Positions 1 through 7,539 of a DNA stretch of 64,000 nt are shown here, one piece after another. The stretch is from the NCBI RefSeq assembly GCF_003044935.1, contig NZ_POXP01000004.1, positions 62,001-126,000 on the forward strand, written 5' to 3'. How positions within the stretch are numbered: the first letter of the stretch is position 1; every line of letters starts with the position of its first letter. The notes under the pieces were generated by a model. That model ran no database searches and was not told where the DNA came from. It worked only from the letters and a program-made list of their open reading frames with translations. This stretch comes from Neisseria subflava (GTDB lineage: Bacteria > Pseudomonadota > Gammaproteobacteria > Burkholderiales > Neisseriaceae). Both the position numbers and the translations under genes were made by a program.

Positions 1-269
1 ATATTCCAAGCCATCAATTCGGGCGGATTGATAAAACGCTGCCCCGCCTGCCCGGCATGTTCCAGCCATTGGCGGAAGGCTTCGGGTTCGGCGGCATAAT
101 CCCATGCGCATAAAGGCAGTAAAAACGTCGCAGACGGATGGTTTTGCCACGCATCAAATACGGTTTTCACGCCCATGCTTTCCAAGCATGCCGCCAATGT
201 TTTCAGGTTGTCCGATGGTTCGGGATAGGTTTGGCAGGTAATGAGTGCCAAAACGGTTTGCTCGGTCAT
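1..269 (-). CDS. ATP-grasp domain protein, N-terminal part (runs off the window edge)
   Basis: The reading frame starts at an ATG at 269 and is open to the window edge, giving about 89 residues. It begins MTEQTVLALITCQTYPEPSD. The spacing of a Trp-Asp-Tyr motif (CAWDYAAEP), a following F-x-x-W-L, and a terminal N-P-P-E-L-M-A-W-N resembles the N-terminal domain of the ATP-grasp family that includes DcsG-like and glutathione-synthetase-like ligases (family knowledge). The catalytic ATP-binding part lies outside the window, so substrate and product cannot be named. It is divergent from phrB, with an uptake sequence at 327-338 in the shared gap. The family call is inference from a short segment. 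Confidence 0.55.
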   Translation of the reverse strand, partial: MTEQTVLALITCQTYPEPSDNLKTLAACLESMGVKTVFDAWQNHPSATFLLPLCAWDYAAEPEAFRQWLEHAGQAGQRFINPPELMAWN

Positions 270-394
270 GGTTGCCGCCTTATTGCTAAAACCAAAATTA
301 TATAGCGAAATCAAACCAAAAGATTTTTCAGACGGCCTGATACATGAGGCCGATTCTGATAAAATGGTTTCCCCTTTTTCGTCGGAACATGCTC

Positions 395-1630
395 ATGAAA
401 TCTGCCCACGTCCTTGTCTGGTTCCGCCGCAACCTCCGCCTGCACGACAATGCCGCGCTTAATGCCGCCGTTGCAAGCGGTTTGCCCATCGCCTGTGTCT
501 GGGTCAGCCAAAGGCCGTCTGAAAACCACAATCCGCGTCAAAGTCTGTTCCATTATCAAGCCGCACAAGAGCTGCATACCCGTCTGGCGGCGCACCATAT
601 TCCTTTATATGTCATCGCTTCCGACGAAGACCTCCTCCCCTTGGCTGCTGCGCTCAATGCCCATACCGTCATCACAGACGAAGCCTACACCGAAGCCGAA
701 ATCCGCCAAGACAACCACCTCTGGCACAATCTCGACCGAGCAGGCATTGTCCTGCAACACGCCAACGACCGCGGCATTTTGGCCAAAGCCCCCCTCATGG
801 ATGCCAACGGCCTGCCCTACATCGATTTTGCTGCCTATAAACAGGCATGGTTGCAGGCTTATTCAGGACAAAGGCCGTCTGAAACCGAATTGCCTGTTCA
901 AACCGGACAAAACGTTCCACTGTTTCCAGCCCATACCGGCGCAGTATTGCCTGCCTATCAACAGGGCGGCGAAACCGCAGCCTTAACGCAATGGCACGTG
1001 TTCAAACAGAATTTGGTTCACTATCCGATTACCCAAAACTTTCCGGCACGAAAAAACACCAGCCTCCTCAATGCCTACCTGTCCGCAGGCTGCATTTCAC
1101 CGCGCCTGCTGGCTGCCGAAGGATTGGCAAATCGACATTTCGAGTGGCTGGACAAACTCATTTTCCGCGACTACTGCTACCAGCTCGCTTACCACCGCCG
1201 CCTGCCCGAAACAACCGATGCCGCCCCGATACGCGAATACTGGCGACACGGCCAAACCGGCGTGCCCATCATCGACGCCTCCATCCGCGGCCTCGAAGCC
1301 ACCGGCCACTTACACCCCGTTCTCCAGCAGCTGTGCGCCCACTATTTCTGCCATGCCCTCAACTTCGACCCCAACCAAGGCATCGCGTGGACAGCCTCCG
1401 TCCAAACCGGCACCGACCCTGCGCTCAACCAAGCCAACTGGCACCTCGCCGCACAAGACACGGCCACCGTCCGCTATGCCCATCGTTCACATCAAATCGA
1501 TCCCGACGGCAGCTACATCCGCAGTTACCTCCCCGAATTGGCGCACCTGCCGTCCACCCTTATCCATACGCCGTGGGCCGCCGCCGATGACATCGACACA
1601 CACGGCTACCCCTTTCCCAAGGCCGTCTGA
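395..1630 (+). CDS. phrB: Deoxyribodipyrimidine photolyase homologue (PhrB), divergent
   Basis: A 411-residue protein of the photolyase/cryptochrome family. The start is taken at ATG 395 because MKSAHVLVWFRRNLRLHD is the family N-terminus; the in-frame ATGs at 344 and 389 would add residues unrelated to the family. The antenna domain (about 1-130) is typical. The FAD domain keeps T-S-L-L-N-A-Y-L-S-A-G-C-I-S and D-P-D-G-S-Y-I-R-S-Y-L-P-E-L, but the usual T-G-W-M-H-N-R motif reads T-G-H-L-H-P-V. Published gonococcal work reported that the orthologue does not photoreactivate and affects DNA supercoiling (recalled knowledge). Two AG-type uptake sequences lie inside the gene (512-523, 872-883), and a third at 1620-1631 supplies the TGA stop. 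Confidence 0.87.
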   Translation: MKSAHVLVWFRRNLRLHDNAALNAAVASGLPIACVWVSQRPSENHNPRQSLFHYQAAQELHTRLAAHHIPLYVIASDEDLLPLAAALNAHTVITDEAYTEAEIRQDNHLWHNLDRAGIVLQHANDRGILAKAPLMDANGLPYIDFAAYKQAWLQAYSGQRPSETELPVQTGQNVPLFPAHTGAVLPAYQQGGETAALTQWHVFKQNLVHYPITQNFPARKNTSLLNAYLSAGCISPRLLAAEGLANRHFEWLDKLIFRDYCYQLAYHRRLPETTDAAPIREYWRHGQTGVPIIDASIRGLEATGHLHPVLQQLCAHYFCHALNFDPNQGIAWTASVQTGTDPALNQANWHLAAQDTATVRYAHRSHQIDPDGSYIRSYLPELAHLPSTLIHTPWAAADDIDTHGYPFPKAV

Positions 1631-1777
1631 AACCTGCGTTCACACCAAAAAACCACACTAGATACAGCTGAAAAACGTTCAAACAAAATATTTTGGTTTC
1701 AGACGGCCAAACAGATTGAATAGCCAAGATTTACACGGTAAACTTACGTCATTAAAAAATTTTATTATTTCATTACA

Positions 1778-2497
1778 ATGAAACCCGCATTCGACATAAA
1801 AACGTCACGTTTGGACGTCTTATCCATCCATCTGCACACCGCAGATCTAACAGAATTGGAAGAATTCCTACGCCAACTGGCAGGCCAATCCCAAGACGAA
1901 TTCGTTCCCTTCATTTTAGACGTACAAGATTTCGACCATCCCGAATCCATCGATTTGGGCGGCATGATTTCCCTGTTTGCCCGTTACGGCATGCAAATTT
2001 TAGGACTGCACCACACCAGCGACACATGGGCGGCAGCGGCGGCGCGTTACCACTTGGTCTTCAAGCAAGGCAACTCCACCCAGGCAGCCGACACACAGGC
2101 GGCACCTACTCCTCGCCAAGCACCGCAGCCGCAAGACGTACAAGCCACCGTTATCAACAATCCGACCGTATTGGTCAGCACGCCCGTGCGTACCGGCCAG
2201 CAGGTTTACGCTGAAAACGGCGACCTCATCGTTACCGGCATCGTCAGCCAAGGTGCGGAGCTTATCGCCGACGGCAACATCCATATTTACGCCCCCATGC
2301 GCGGCAGAGCGTTGGCCGGTGCAAAAGGCAACACCAACGCGCGCATCTTTATTCATTCCATGCAGGCCGAATTAGTCTCCGTTGCCGGTATCTACCGCAA
2401 CTTCGAGCAAGACCTGCCCGAGCATCTGCACAAAAAACCCGTACAAGTATCATTGCAAGACAACCGACTGGTTATCAGCGCAATCGACGCCGAATAA
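1778..2497 (+). CDS. minC: Septum-site inhibitor MinC
   Basis: A 239-residue inhibitor of FtsZ ring assembly away from midcell, acting with MinD at the membrane. The N-terminal domain (about 1-100) would contact FtsZ. The C-terminal beta-helix domain (about 135-235) shows the family pattern G-D-L-I-V-T-G-I-V, G-A-E-L-I-A-D-G-N-I-H and M-R-G-R-A-L-A-G-A, followed by E-L-V-S-V-A-G-I-Y-R. An Ala/Pro/Gln-rich linker joins them. It is first in minC-minD-minE-oxyR. No convincing Shine-Dalgarno precedes ATG 1778; the upstream bases are AT-rich, with a possible -10 (TATTAT, 1763-1768) about ten bases away. Confidence 0.95.
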   Translation: MKPAFDIKTSRLDVLSIHLHTADLTELEEFLRQLAGQSQDEFVPFILDVQDFDHPESIDLGGMISLFARYGMQILGLHHTSDTWAAAAARYHLVFKQGNSTQAADTQAAPTPRQAPQPQDVQATVINNPTVLVSTPVRTGQQVYAENGDLIVTGIVSQGAELIADGNIHIYAPMRGRALAGAKGNTNARIFIHSMQAELVSVAGIYRNFEQDLPEHLHKKPVQVSLQDNRLVISAIDAE

Positions 2498-2523
2498 ACA
2501 TCAGTACTTAAAAAGGAAATATC

Positions 2524-3339
2524 GTGTCCAAAATCATCGTAGTAACTTCAGGTAAAGGCGGCGTAGGCAAGACTACTACCAGCGCCAGCATCGCAACCGG
2601 CCTAGCCCTGCGCGGCCACAAAACCGCCGTGATCGACTTCGACGTCGGTTTGCGCAACCTCGACCTGATTATGGGTTGCGAACGCCGCGTCGTGTATGAC
2701 CTCATCAACGTCATCCAAGGCGAAGCCACACTCAACCAAGCCCTGATTAAAGACAAAAACTGCGAAAACCTCTACATCCTGCCCGCCTCGCAAACCCGCG
2801 ACAAAGACGCGTTGACCCGCGAAGGCGTGGACAACGTGATGAAAGAGTTGTCCAGCGAAAAAATGGGCTTCGAATTCATTATCTGCGATTCCCCTGCCGG
2901 TATCGAACAAGGTGCACTGATGGCACTCTACTTTGCCGACGAAGCCATCATTACCACTAACCCGGAAGTATCCAGCGTCCGCGACTCCGACCGTATCTTG
3001 GGCATTTTGCAAAGCAAATCCCGCAAAGCAGAACAAGGCAGCACTGTTAAAGAGCACCTGCTGATTACCCGCTACTCCCCTGAGCGCGTGGCTAAAGGCG
3101 AAATGCTGTCTGTACAAGACATCTGCGATATCTTGCGTATTCCGTTGATCGGTGTGATTCCTGAATCACAAAACGTCCTGCAAGCTTCCAACGCCGGCGA
3201 ACCTGTCATCCATCAAGACAATGCTGCAGCAGCAGAAGCCTACAAGGACGTTATCGCCCGCCTCTTGGGTGAAAACCGTGAAATGCGTTTCCTCGAAGCT
3301 GAGAAGAAAAGCTTCTTAAAACGACTGTTCGGAGGTTAA
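2524..3339 (+). CDS. minD: Septum-site ATPase MinD
   Basis: A 271-residue membrane-associated ATPase that recruits MinC and oscillates under MinE control. The deviant Walker A motif GKGGVGKTT is at residues 10-18. D-F-D-V-G-L-R-N-L-D and a switch segment with I-C-D-S-P-A-G-I follow. The C-terminus (K-K-S-F-L-K-R-L-F) is the amphipathic membrane-targeting helix. The start codon is GTG at 2524 with AAAGGAA upstream. It lies 26 bp after minC and 3 bp before minE, indicating one transcript. Confidence 0.97.
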   Translation: MSKIIVVTSGKGGVGKTTTSASIATGLALRGHKTAVIDFDVGLRNLDLIMGCERRVVYDLINVIQGEATLNQALIKDKNCENLYILPASQTRDKDALTREGVDNVMKELSSEKMGFEFIICDSPAGIEQGALMALYFADEAIITTNPEVSSVRDSDRILGILQSKSRKAEQGSTVKEHLLITRYSPERVAKGEMLSVQDICDILRIPLIGVIPESQNVLQASNAGEPVIHQDNAAAAEAYKDVIARLLGENREMRFLEAEKKSFLKRLFGG

Positions 3340-3342
3340 TAC

Positions 3343-3606
3343 ATGTCCCTGCTCGATATGCTGTTCGGCAGAAAGCCGAAAACCGCCACAGTCGCGCGCG
3401 ACCGCCTGCAAATCATCATCGCGCAAGAGCGTGCACAAGAAGGCCAAGCTCCGGACTATCTGCCGACCCTGCGTAAAGAGTTGTTGGAAGTCCTGTCCAA
3501 ATACGTCAACGTATCATTGGACGACATCCGCATCTCCCAAGAGAAACAAGACGGCTTAGACGTTCTTGAGCTGAACATCACCCTGCCGGAACAAAAAAAG
3601 GCTTAA
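3343..3606 (+). CDS. minE: Cell-division topological specificity factor MinE
   Basis: An 87-residue protein that stimulates MinD ATPase and displaces MinC from midcell. The N-terminal segment S-L-L-D-M-L-F-G is the membrane-binding/anti-MinCD helix, followed by [12 protein letters not shown] and a C-terminal dimerisation domain ending at an Lys-rich tail. Length matches the family. It sits 3 bp after minD and 3 bp before oxyR, so translation is probably coupled. Confidence 0.96.
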   Translation: MSLLDMLFGRKPKTATVARDRLQIIIAQERAQEGQAPDYLPTLRKELLEVLSKYVNVSLDDIRISQEKQDGLDVLELNITLPEQKKA

Positions 3607-3609
3607 CAC

Positions 3610-4530
3610 ATGACCTTGACCGAATTGCGTTACATCGTAGCCGTCGCACAAGAACGTCACTTCGGACGTGCCGCACGACGCTGCTTTGTCAGCCAGCCCA
3701 CCCTCTCCATCGCCATCAAAAAGCTGGAGGAAGAGCTGTCGGTATCCCTGTTCGACCGTAGCAGCAACGACATCATCACGACCGAAGCGGGCGAGCGCAT
3801 TGTTGCCCAAGCCCGCCGGGTTCTGGAAGAAGCAGAACTCATCAAGCACCTTGCCAATGAAGAGCAAAACGAATTGGAAGGCGCGTTTAAACTCGGCCTG
3901 ATTTTCACCGTTGCCCCCTACCTTCTGCCCAAGCTCATTACCGCGCTGCGTGAAACCGCGCCGAAAATGCCGCTGATGCTGGAAGAGAACTATACCCACA
4001 TCCTGACCGAGTCGCTCAAACGTGGCGATGTCGATGCAATCGTCGTTGCCGAACCGTTCCAAGAGCCGGGCATCGTGACTGAGCCTCTGTATGACGAACC
4101 TTTCTTCGTCATTGTTCCCAAAGGTCATCACTTTGAAGAACTCGATGCCGTTACGCCTCAACTTTTGAGCGAAGAACAAGTGTTGCTGCTGTCTGAAGGC
4201 AACTGTATGCGCGACCAAGTGTTGGCGAGCTGTTCCGAATTGGCTTCCAAGCAAAAAATCCAGGGCTTGACCAATACCCTGCAAGGCAGCTCCATCAATA
4301 CCATCCGCCACATGGTTGCCAGCGGCCTGGCCATCAGCGTCATGCCGGCTACCGCATTGACCGAAAACGACCACATGCTTTTCAGCATTATCCCGTTTGA
4401 AGGTACTGCACCGCACCGCCGTGTCGTTTTGGCCTATCGTCGCAACTTTGTCCGTCCCAAAGCACTGACTGCTTTGCGTACTGCCATTTTGCAATCGCAA
4501 CTGACCGGTGTAACCTTCGTCAACGAATAA
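3610..4530 (+). CDS. oxyR: Peroxide-sensing LysR-family regulator OxyR
   Basis: A 306-residue LysR-type regulator. The helix-turn-helix is at about residues 18-45 (H-F-G-R-A-A-R-R-C-F-V-S-Q-P-T-L-S). The two redox cysteines fall at C199 and C208 in E-G-N-C-M-R-D-Q-V-L-A-S-C, the same numbers as in E. coli OxyR, so it should sense hydrogen peroxide by disulfide formation. The gene starts 3 bp after minE; the minCDE-oxyR linkage is a neisserial arrangement and implies shared transcription of division and oxidative-stress genes. A DUS hairpin terminator follows. Confidence 0.94.
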   Translation: MTLTELRYIVAVAQERHFGRAARRCFVSQPTLSIAIKKLEEELSVSLFDRSSNDIITTEAGERIVAQARRVLEEAELIKHLANEEQNELEGAFKLGLIFTVAPYLLPKLITALRETAPKMPLMLEENYTHILTESLKRGDVDAIVVAEPFQEPGIVTEPLYDEPFFVIVPKGHHFEELDAVTPQLLSEEQVLLLSEGNCMRDQVLASCSELASKQKIQGLTNTLQGSSINTIRHMVASGLAISVMPATALTENDHMLFSIIPFEGTAPHRRVVLAYRRNFVRPKALTALRTAILQSQLTGVTFVNE

Positions 4531-4541
4531 ACCGTAAAACA

Positions 4542-4571
4542 AAAGGCCGTCTGAATGTTCAGACGGCCTTT
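4542..4571. terminator. DUS-pair hairpin terminator between oxyR and the convergent lipoprotein gene
   Basis: A 13-bp perfect stem (4542-4554 with 4559-4571) is made of two inverted AGGCCGTCTGA uptake sequences with a 4-base loop, followed by a T-rich run on the plus strand and flanked by A's for the minus strand. It can terminate both convergent transcripts and also serves as an uptake site. Confidence 0.85.
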
Positions 4572-4593
4572 TTATTTTTAACCGAATAAAGGA

Positions 4594-4806
4594 TTAGTAG
4601 CGAGTATGAACCTGACTGCCGATAACACCACCCAAAGCCGCACCACCCAAGGTAGAGCCAGTATCGCCACCAATCAAGTTACCTGCCACACCACCCAATA
4701 CCGCACCAGCAGCAGTGTTGCGTTGGGTTTGAGTCATATTGGCACATGCACCCAAAGAAGCGGCCAGCATGATCAAGGTCACAGTTTTTGCAAAAGTTTT
4801 CTTCAT
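4594..4806 (-). CDS. Small glycine-zipper outer-membrane lipoprotein
   Basis: A 70-residue lipoprotein starting at ATG 4806 (M-K-K-T-F-A-K). An upstream in-frame ATG at 4821 would place five residues before the signal peptide and is less likely. The signal peptide ends in the lipobox L-G-A-C. The mature part has repeated Gly-x-x-x-Gly spacing (A-A-G-A-V-L-G-G-V-A-G-N-L-I-G-G and G-G-A-A-L-G-G-V-I-G), the glycine-zipper 2TM pattern of SlyB/OsmB-like envelope proteins. The exact role is unknown; envelope stability is the family-level guess. It converges on oxyR. Confidence 0.8.
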   Translation of the reverse strand: MKKTFAKTVTLIMLAASLGACANMTQTQRNTAAGAVLGGVAGNLIGGDTGSTLGGAALGGVIGSQVHTRY

Positions 4807-5060
4807 GGTTTGATTCTCCATCAGGGATTAAGCTTTATATGGAGCAGTATGGCACAACCTTTCATTAATATATTTTCTGATAAGTAAAGACAGATTAAAC
4901 TAAGATAACGCCCTTGATGAACGGTTAACCTCAAAAACAAACGGCAATTCCAATAGAATATTTATAAAATTTAATATATTTAGCATAAAATTGCGCATGC
5001 ATCAACCGCATTCGGTAGTGATACAATGACGACTTGTCTGAATTACCGGAAACACCCGTC

Positions 5061-5510
5061 ATGAGTATCTACGCACTGGCACACATCATCCACGTTTATT
5101 GCGCGATTGCCTTTGTCGGCGGCGTATTTTTCGAAATGCTGGTCCTCTCCGTTTTACACACCGGCCGCGTTTCACGCGAATCGCGCCGCGAAGTCGAACA
5201 TGCCATGTCCTATCGTGCCGTCCGCGTAATGCCGCCTGTCGTCATTACCCTGTTCATCAGCGGCATCGTGATGGTGTACAACCGCTACCTGCCGATACTG
5301 CACCACCCATTCGACAGCTCTTTCGGCATCATGCTGAGCATCAAAATCCTGTTGGCAATAAGCGTTTTGGTACATTTTGCCATCGCCGTCGTCAAAATGG
5401 CACGGCACACCCTCACCGTCGGCTGGTCGAAATACATACACGCCGTTGTATTCAGCCATATGCTGTTTATCGTCTTTTTTGCCAAAGCAATGTTCTACCT
5501 GTCTTGGTAA
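5061..5510 (+). CDS. CopD-like integral membrane protein
   Basis: A 149-residue protein with four predicted membrane helices (roughly 5-30, 55-78, 92-115, 125-148). The start is ATG 5061; an in-frame TTG at 5034 is less plausible. Histidines sit in or near helices 1 and 3 (A-H-I-I-H-V-Y, V-L-V-H-F-A-I), as in CopD/cytochrome-b-like four-helix membrane proteins. It may bind copper or haem, but that is inference. It lies 33 bp before terC and is probably cotranscribed with it, hinting at a metal-related function. Confidence 0.65.
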   Translation: MSIYALAHIIHVYCAIAFVGGVFFEMLVLSVLHTGRVSRESRREVEHAMSYRAVRVMPPVVITLFISGIVMVYNRYLPILHHPFDSSFGIMLSIKILLAISVLVHFAIAVVKMARHTLTVGWSKYIHAVVFSHMLFIVFFAKAMFYLSW

Positions 5511-5543
5511 ACCTTACCCATACCCCACACACAAGGATTGTTT

Positions 5544-6518
5544 ATGACCCAATACCCGTCCGTCGGCTCGCCGATGTTTTACGGCATCTTCTTTATTGCC
5601 GTCTTAATCATGATCGCCATCGATATGGTATCGCTGAAAAAAAACGGCGCCCACAAAGTCAGCATCAAAGAAGCCCTCGCCTGGAGCGGCATTTGGGTGG
5701 CCGTATCCTGCACGTTTGCAGGCTGGCTCTATTTTGAACTGGCGGGCAACCCAACTTACGGGGCCGTTGTCGCCAAAGAAAAAGTCCTCGAATTCTTCAC
5801 CGGCTATGTGCTTGAAAAATCCCTTGCCGTTGATAACATCTTCGTTTTCCTGATGATTTTCGGCTACTTCAAAGTCGAACCCAAATTCCAACATCGCGTC
5901 TTGCTCTATGGCGTATTCGGCGCCATCGTCCTGCGCGCCATCATGATCTTCATCGGCGCAGCCTTGGTACAACAATTTGAATGGATTTTGTACCTCTTCG
6001 GCGCATTCCTCTTATACACCGGCATTCACATGATGAAGCCCGAAGCCGAAGCTGAAGAAGACCTTTCCCAAAACAAGATCCTGACCCTGCTCAAAAAAGT
6101 CATCCCGACCAGCCAACAGTTTGACGGTGAAAAATTCTTTACCATCGAAAACGGCAAACGTATTGCTACGCCGCTTTTGCTGGTATTGATTATGATCGAA
6201 TTGAGCGACGTCATCTTCGCCGTGGACAGCATCCCCGCTATTTTTGCCGTAACCACCGACCCTTTCATCGTCCTCACTTCCAACATTTTTGCCATCTTGG
6301 GCCTGCGTGCCATGTACTTCTTACTGGCAGACTTTGCCGAACGCTTTATTTTCCTCAAATACGGCTTGGCTTTCGTATTGAGCTTTATCGGCATCAAGAT
6401 GCTGATTATGCACTGGGTGCATATCCCGATTTCCATTTCGCTGTCCGTCGTCTTCGGCGCACTGGGTGCGTCCATCCTGACTTCTTTGGTGTACACGCGT
6501 CAGCAAGAGAAAAAATAA
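5544..6518 (+). CDS. TerC/Alx-family membrane transporter
   Basis: A 324-residue protein with about eight to nine membrane helices. The start is ATG 5544 with AAGGA upstream; a TTG at 5538 is ignored. The acidic membrane motifs typical of the family are present: E-K-S-L-A-V-D-N-I-F-V-F at about 92-103 and E-L-S-D-V-I-F-A-V-D-S-I-P-A-I-F at about 220-235. TerC relatives such as Alx and MeeY export manganese or confer tellurite resistance (family knowledge). The substrate here is inferred, most likely Mn(II). I saw no manganese riboswitch upstream. Confidence 0.88.
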   Translation: MTQYPSVGSPMFYGIFFIAVLIMIAIDMVSLKKNGAHKVSIKEALAWSGIWVAVSCTFAGWLYFELAGNPTYGAVVAKEKVLEFFTGYVLEKSLAVDNIFVFLMIFGYFKVEPKFQHRVLLYGVFGAIVLRAIMIFIGAALVQQFEWILYLFGAFLLYTGIHMMKPEAEAEEDLSQNKILTLLKKVIPTSQQFDGEKFFTIENGKRIATPLLLVLIMIELSDVIFAVDSIPAIFAVTTDPFIVLTSNIFAILGLRAMYFLLADFAERFIFLKYGLAFVLSFIGIKMLIMHWVHIPISISLSVVFGALGASILTSLVYTRQQEKK

Positions 6519-6530
6519 TCTGCCGATATA

Positions 6531-6563
6531 AAAAGGCCGTCTGAACATTTCAGACGGCCTTTT
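6531..6563. terminator. DUS-pair hairpin terminator between terC and a convergent lipoprotein gene
   Basis: A 15-bp perfect stem (6531-6545 with 6549-6563) with a 3-base loop, A/T flanked on both sides. It is formed by two inverted AG-type uptake sequences and placed between convergent genes, so likely bidirectional. Confidence 0.85.
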
Positions 6564-6581
6564 CAAATATCAAACACCAGC

Positions 6582-6980
6582 TTATTTAGCAGCGTCTTTC
6601 AATTTGTCGGCAGCTTCTTGAGTCGCATCGGCTGCTTTACCCATAGCGTCTTTAGCTGCGTCTTTGGCAGCATCTTTAGCATCAGAAACTGCATCTTTAG
6701 CTTCTTCAACCGCTTTACCGGCAGCATCTTTTGCGTCAGAAACTGCTTTATCTGCAGTTGCTTTAGCATCTGCAGCAGCGTCTTTAACATCAGAAACAGC
6801 TTGCTCAGCTGCACCTTTGGCTTCAGAAGCAGCAGCATCAACAGTAGAAGCTGCATTTTCAGCAGCAGTGTTTACATCGGAAGCAACAGCAGAAGCCGCC
6901 TCTTGGGTTTCTTTTTTCGCTTCTTGTGTACACGCCGCCAAGCCGGCTACCATCATCGCAGCAATCAATAATTTTTTCAT
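6582..6980 (-). CDS. Ala/Lys/Asp-rich repeat lipoprotein
   Basis: A 132-residue protein with a lipoprotein signal (M-K-K-L-L-I-A-A-M-M-V-A-G-L-A-A-C). After C17 the sequence is almost entirely Ala, Lys, Asp, Glu, Ser and Val in a recurring 11-residue pattern such as V-S-D-A-K-D-A-A-G-K-A. That spacing predicts one long amphipathic alpha-helix of the apolipoprotein/LEA type. No enzyme domain is visible. It is probably anchored to the outer membrane and extended into the periplasm or surface; function unknown. The repeats make it prone to length changes by recombination. Confidence 0.8.
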   Translation of the reverse strand: MKKLLIAAMMVAGLAACTQEAKKETQEAASAVASDVNTAAENAASTVDAAASEAKGAAEQAVSDVKDAAADAKATADKAVSDAKDAAGKAVEEAKDAVSDAKDAAKDAAKDAMGKAADATQEAADKLKDAAK

Positions 6981-7121
6981 GTTGTATATCCTTTGGTCTA
7001 AAAAATATCCATCAGAACTGACAGATTAGATAATCATAACATAATAAATGCTCAAAAAAGGAAGAATTAACGCCAAATGACAGCCGATTTACGTTTTTTG
7101 AAAAAAATTTCAAAAAAACAG

Positions 7122-7150
7122 TTGACGAAAAGAAACAAGCTCCCTATAAT
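7122..7150 (+). promoter_or_regulatory. Sigma-70 promoter of tRNA-Lys
   Basis: TTGACG (7122-7127) and TATAAT (7145-7150) are separated by 17 bp. An A/T-rich stretch with phased A tracts lies immediately upstream, like an UP element. The tRNA starts 13 bases after the -10 box. Confidence 0.88.
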
Positions 7151-7162
7151 GCACAGCTTATC

Positions 7163-7238
7163 GGGTCGTTAGCTCAGTCGGTAGAGCAGCGGACTTTTAA
7201 TCCGTTGGTCGAGCGTTCGAATCGCTCACGACCCACCA
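7163..7238 (+). tRNA. tRNA-Lys (UUU)
   Basis: A 76-nt cloverleaf: acceptor GGGTCGT pairs with ACGACCC, the anticodon loop is CTTTTAA with anticodon TTT, the T-arm is GTTCGAATC, and the terminal CCA is encoded. It has its own promoter and terminator, so it is a single-gene unit. Confidence 0.96.
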
Positions 7239-7244
7239 AATATG

Positions 7245-7272
7245 AAAACCTGCTTTGAAAAAAGCAGGTTTT
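7245..7272 (+). terminator. Terminator of tRNA-Lys
   Basis: Stem AAAACCTGCTTT (7245-7256) pairs with AAAGCAGGTTTT (7261-7272), followed by more T's. It is located seven bases after the tRNA and is not built from uptake sequences. Confidence 0.88.
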
Positions 7273-7539
7273 TTTTATATTCTCCATCAAGCCTTTCTTC
7301 ACTTGATACCTCCCTTATTATCAACATCAATAATATTCGAGCTTTGTCACAATGCTGTTATAGATGTAACTGAAAGCATCACAAACCTCTTGAATCAATC
7401 AAACCCAACTCCTCACCCAACATCTTTTTCTAAAAACTTCCAAATACCTACCATCAACCCATGCCAAATCCTCTTGTATGCCAGACAATTTAGGCATAGA
7501 CTAAAACTACATCCAACTACAACAACAGGAGAAGGTTTG

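Noticed and set aside
5511-5543. A manganese (yybP-ykoY) riboswitch before terC
   Set aside because: The gap to the upstream gene is only 33 bp, far too short.
6618-6971. Plus-strand Ser/Cys/Ile-rich frame over the lipoprotein gene
   Set aside because: It is the complement of the Ala/Lys/Asp repeat codons; the minus-strand frame has a clear lipoprotein signal and start.
7255-7539. N-terminal extension of aldA by 95 codons
   Set aside because: The extension starts inside the tRNA-Lys terminator hairpin and has no similarity to aldehyde dehydrogenases; ATG 7540 has a good ribosome-binding site.
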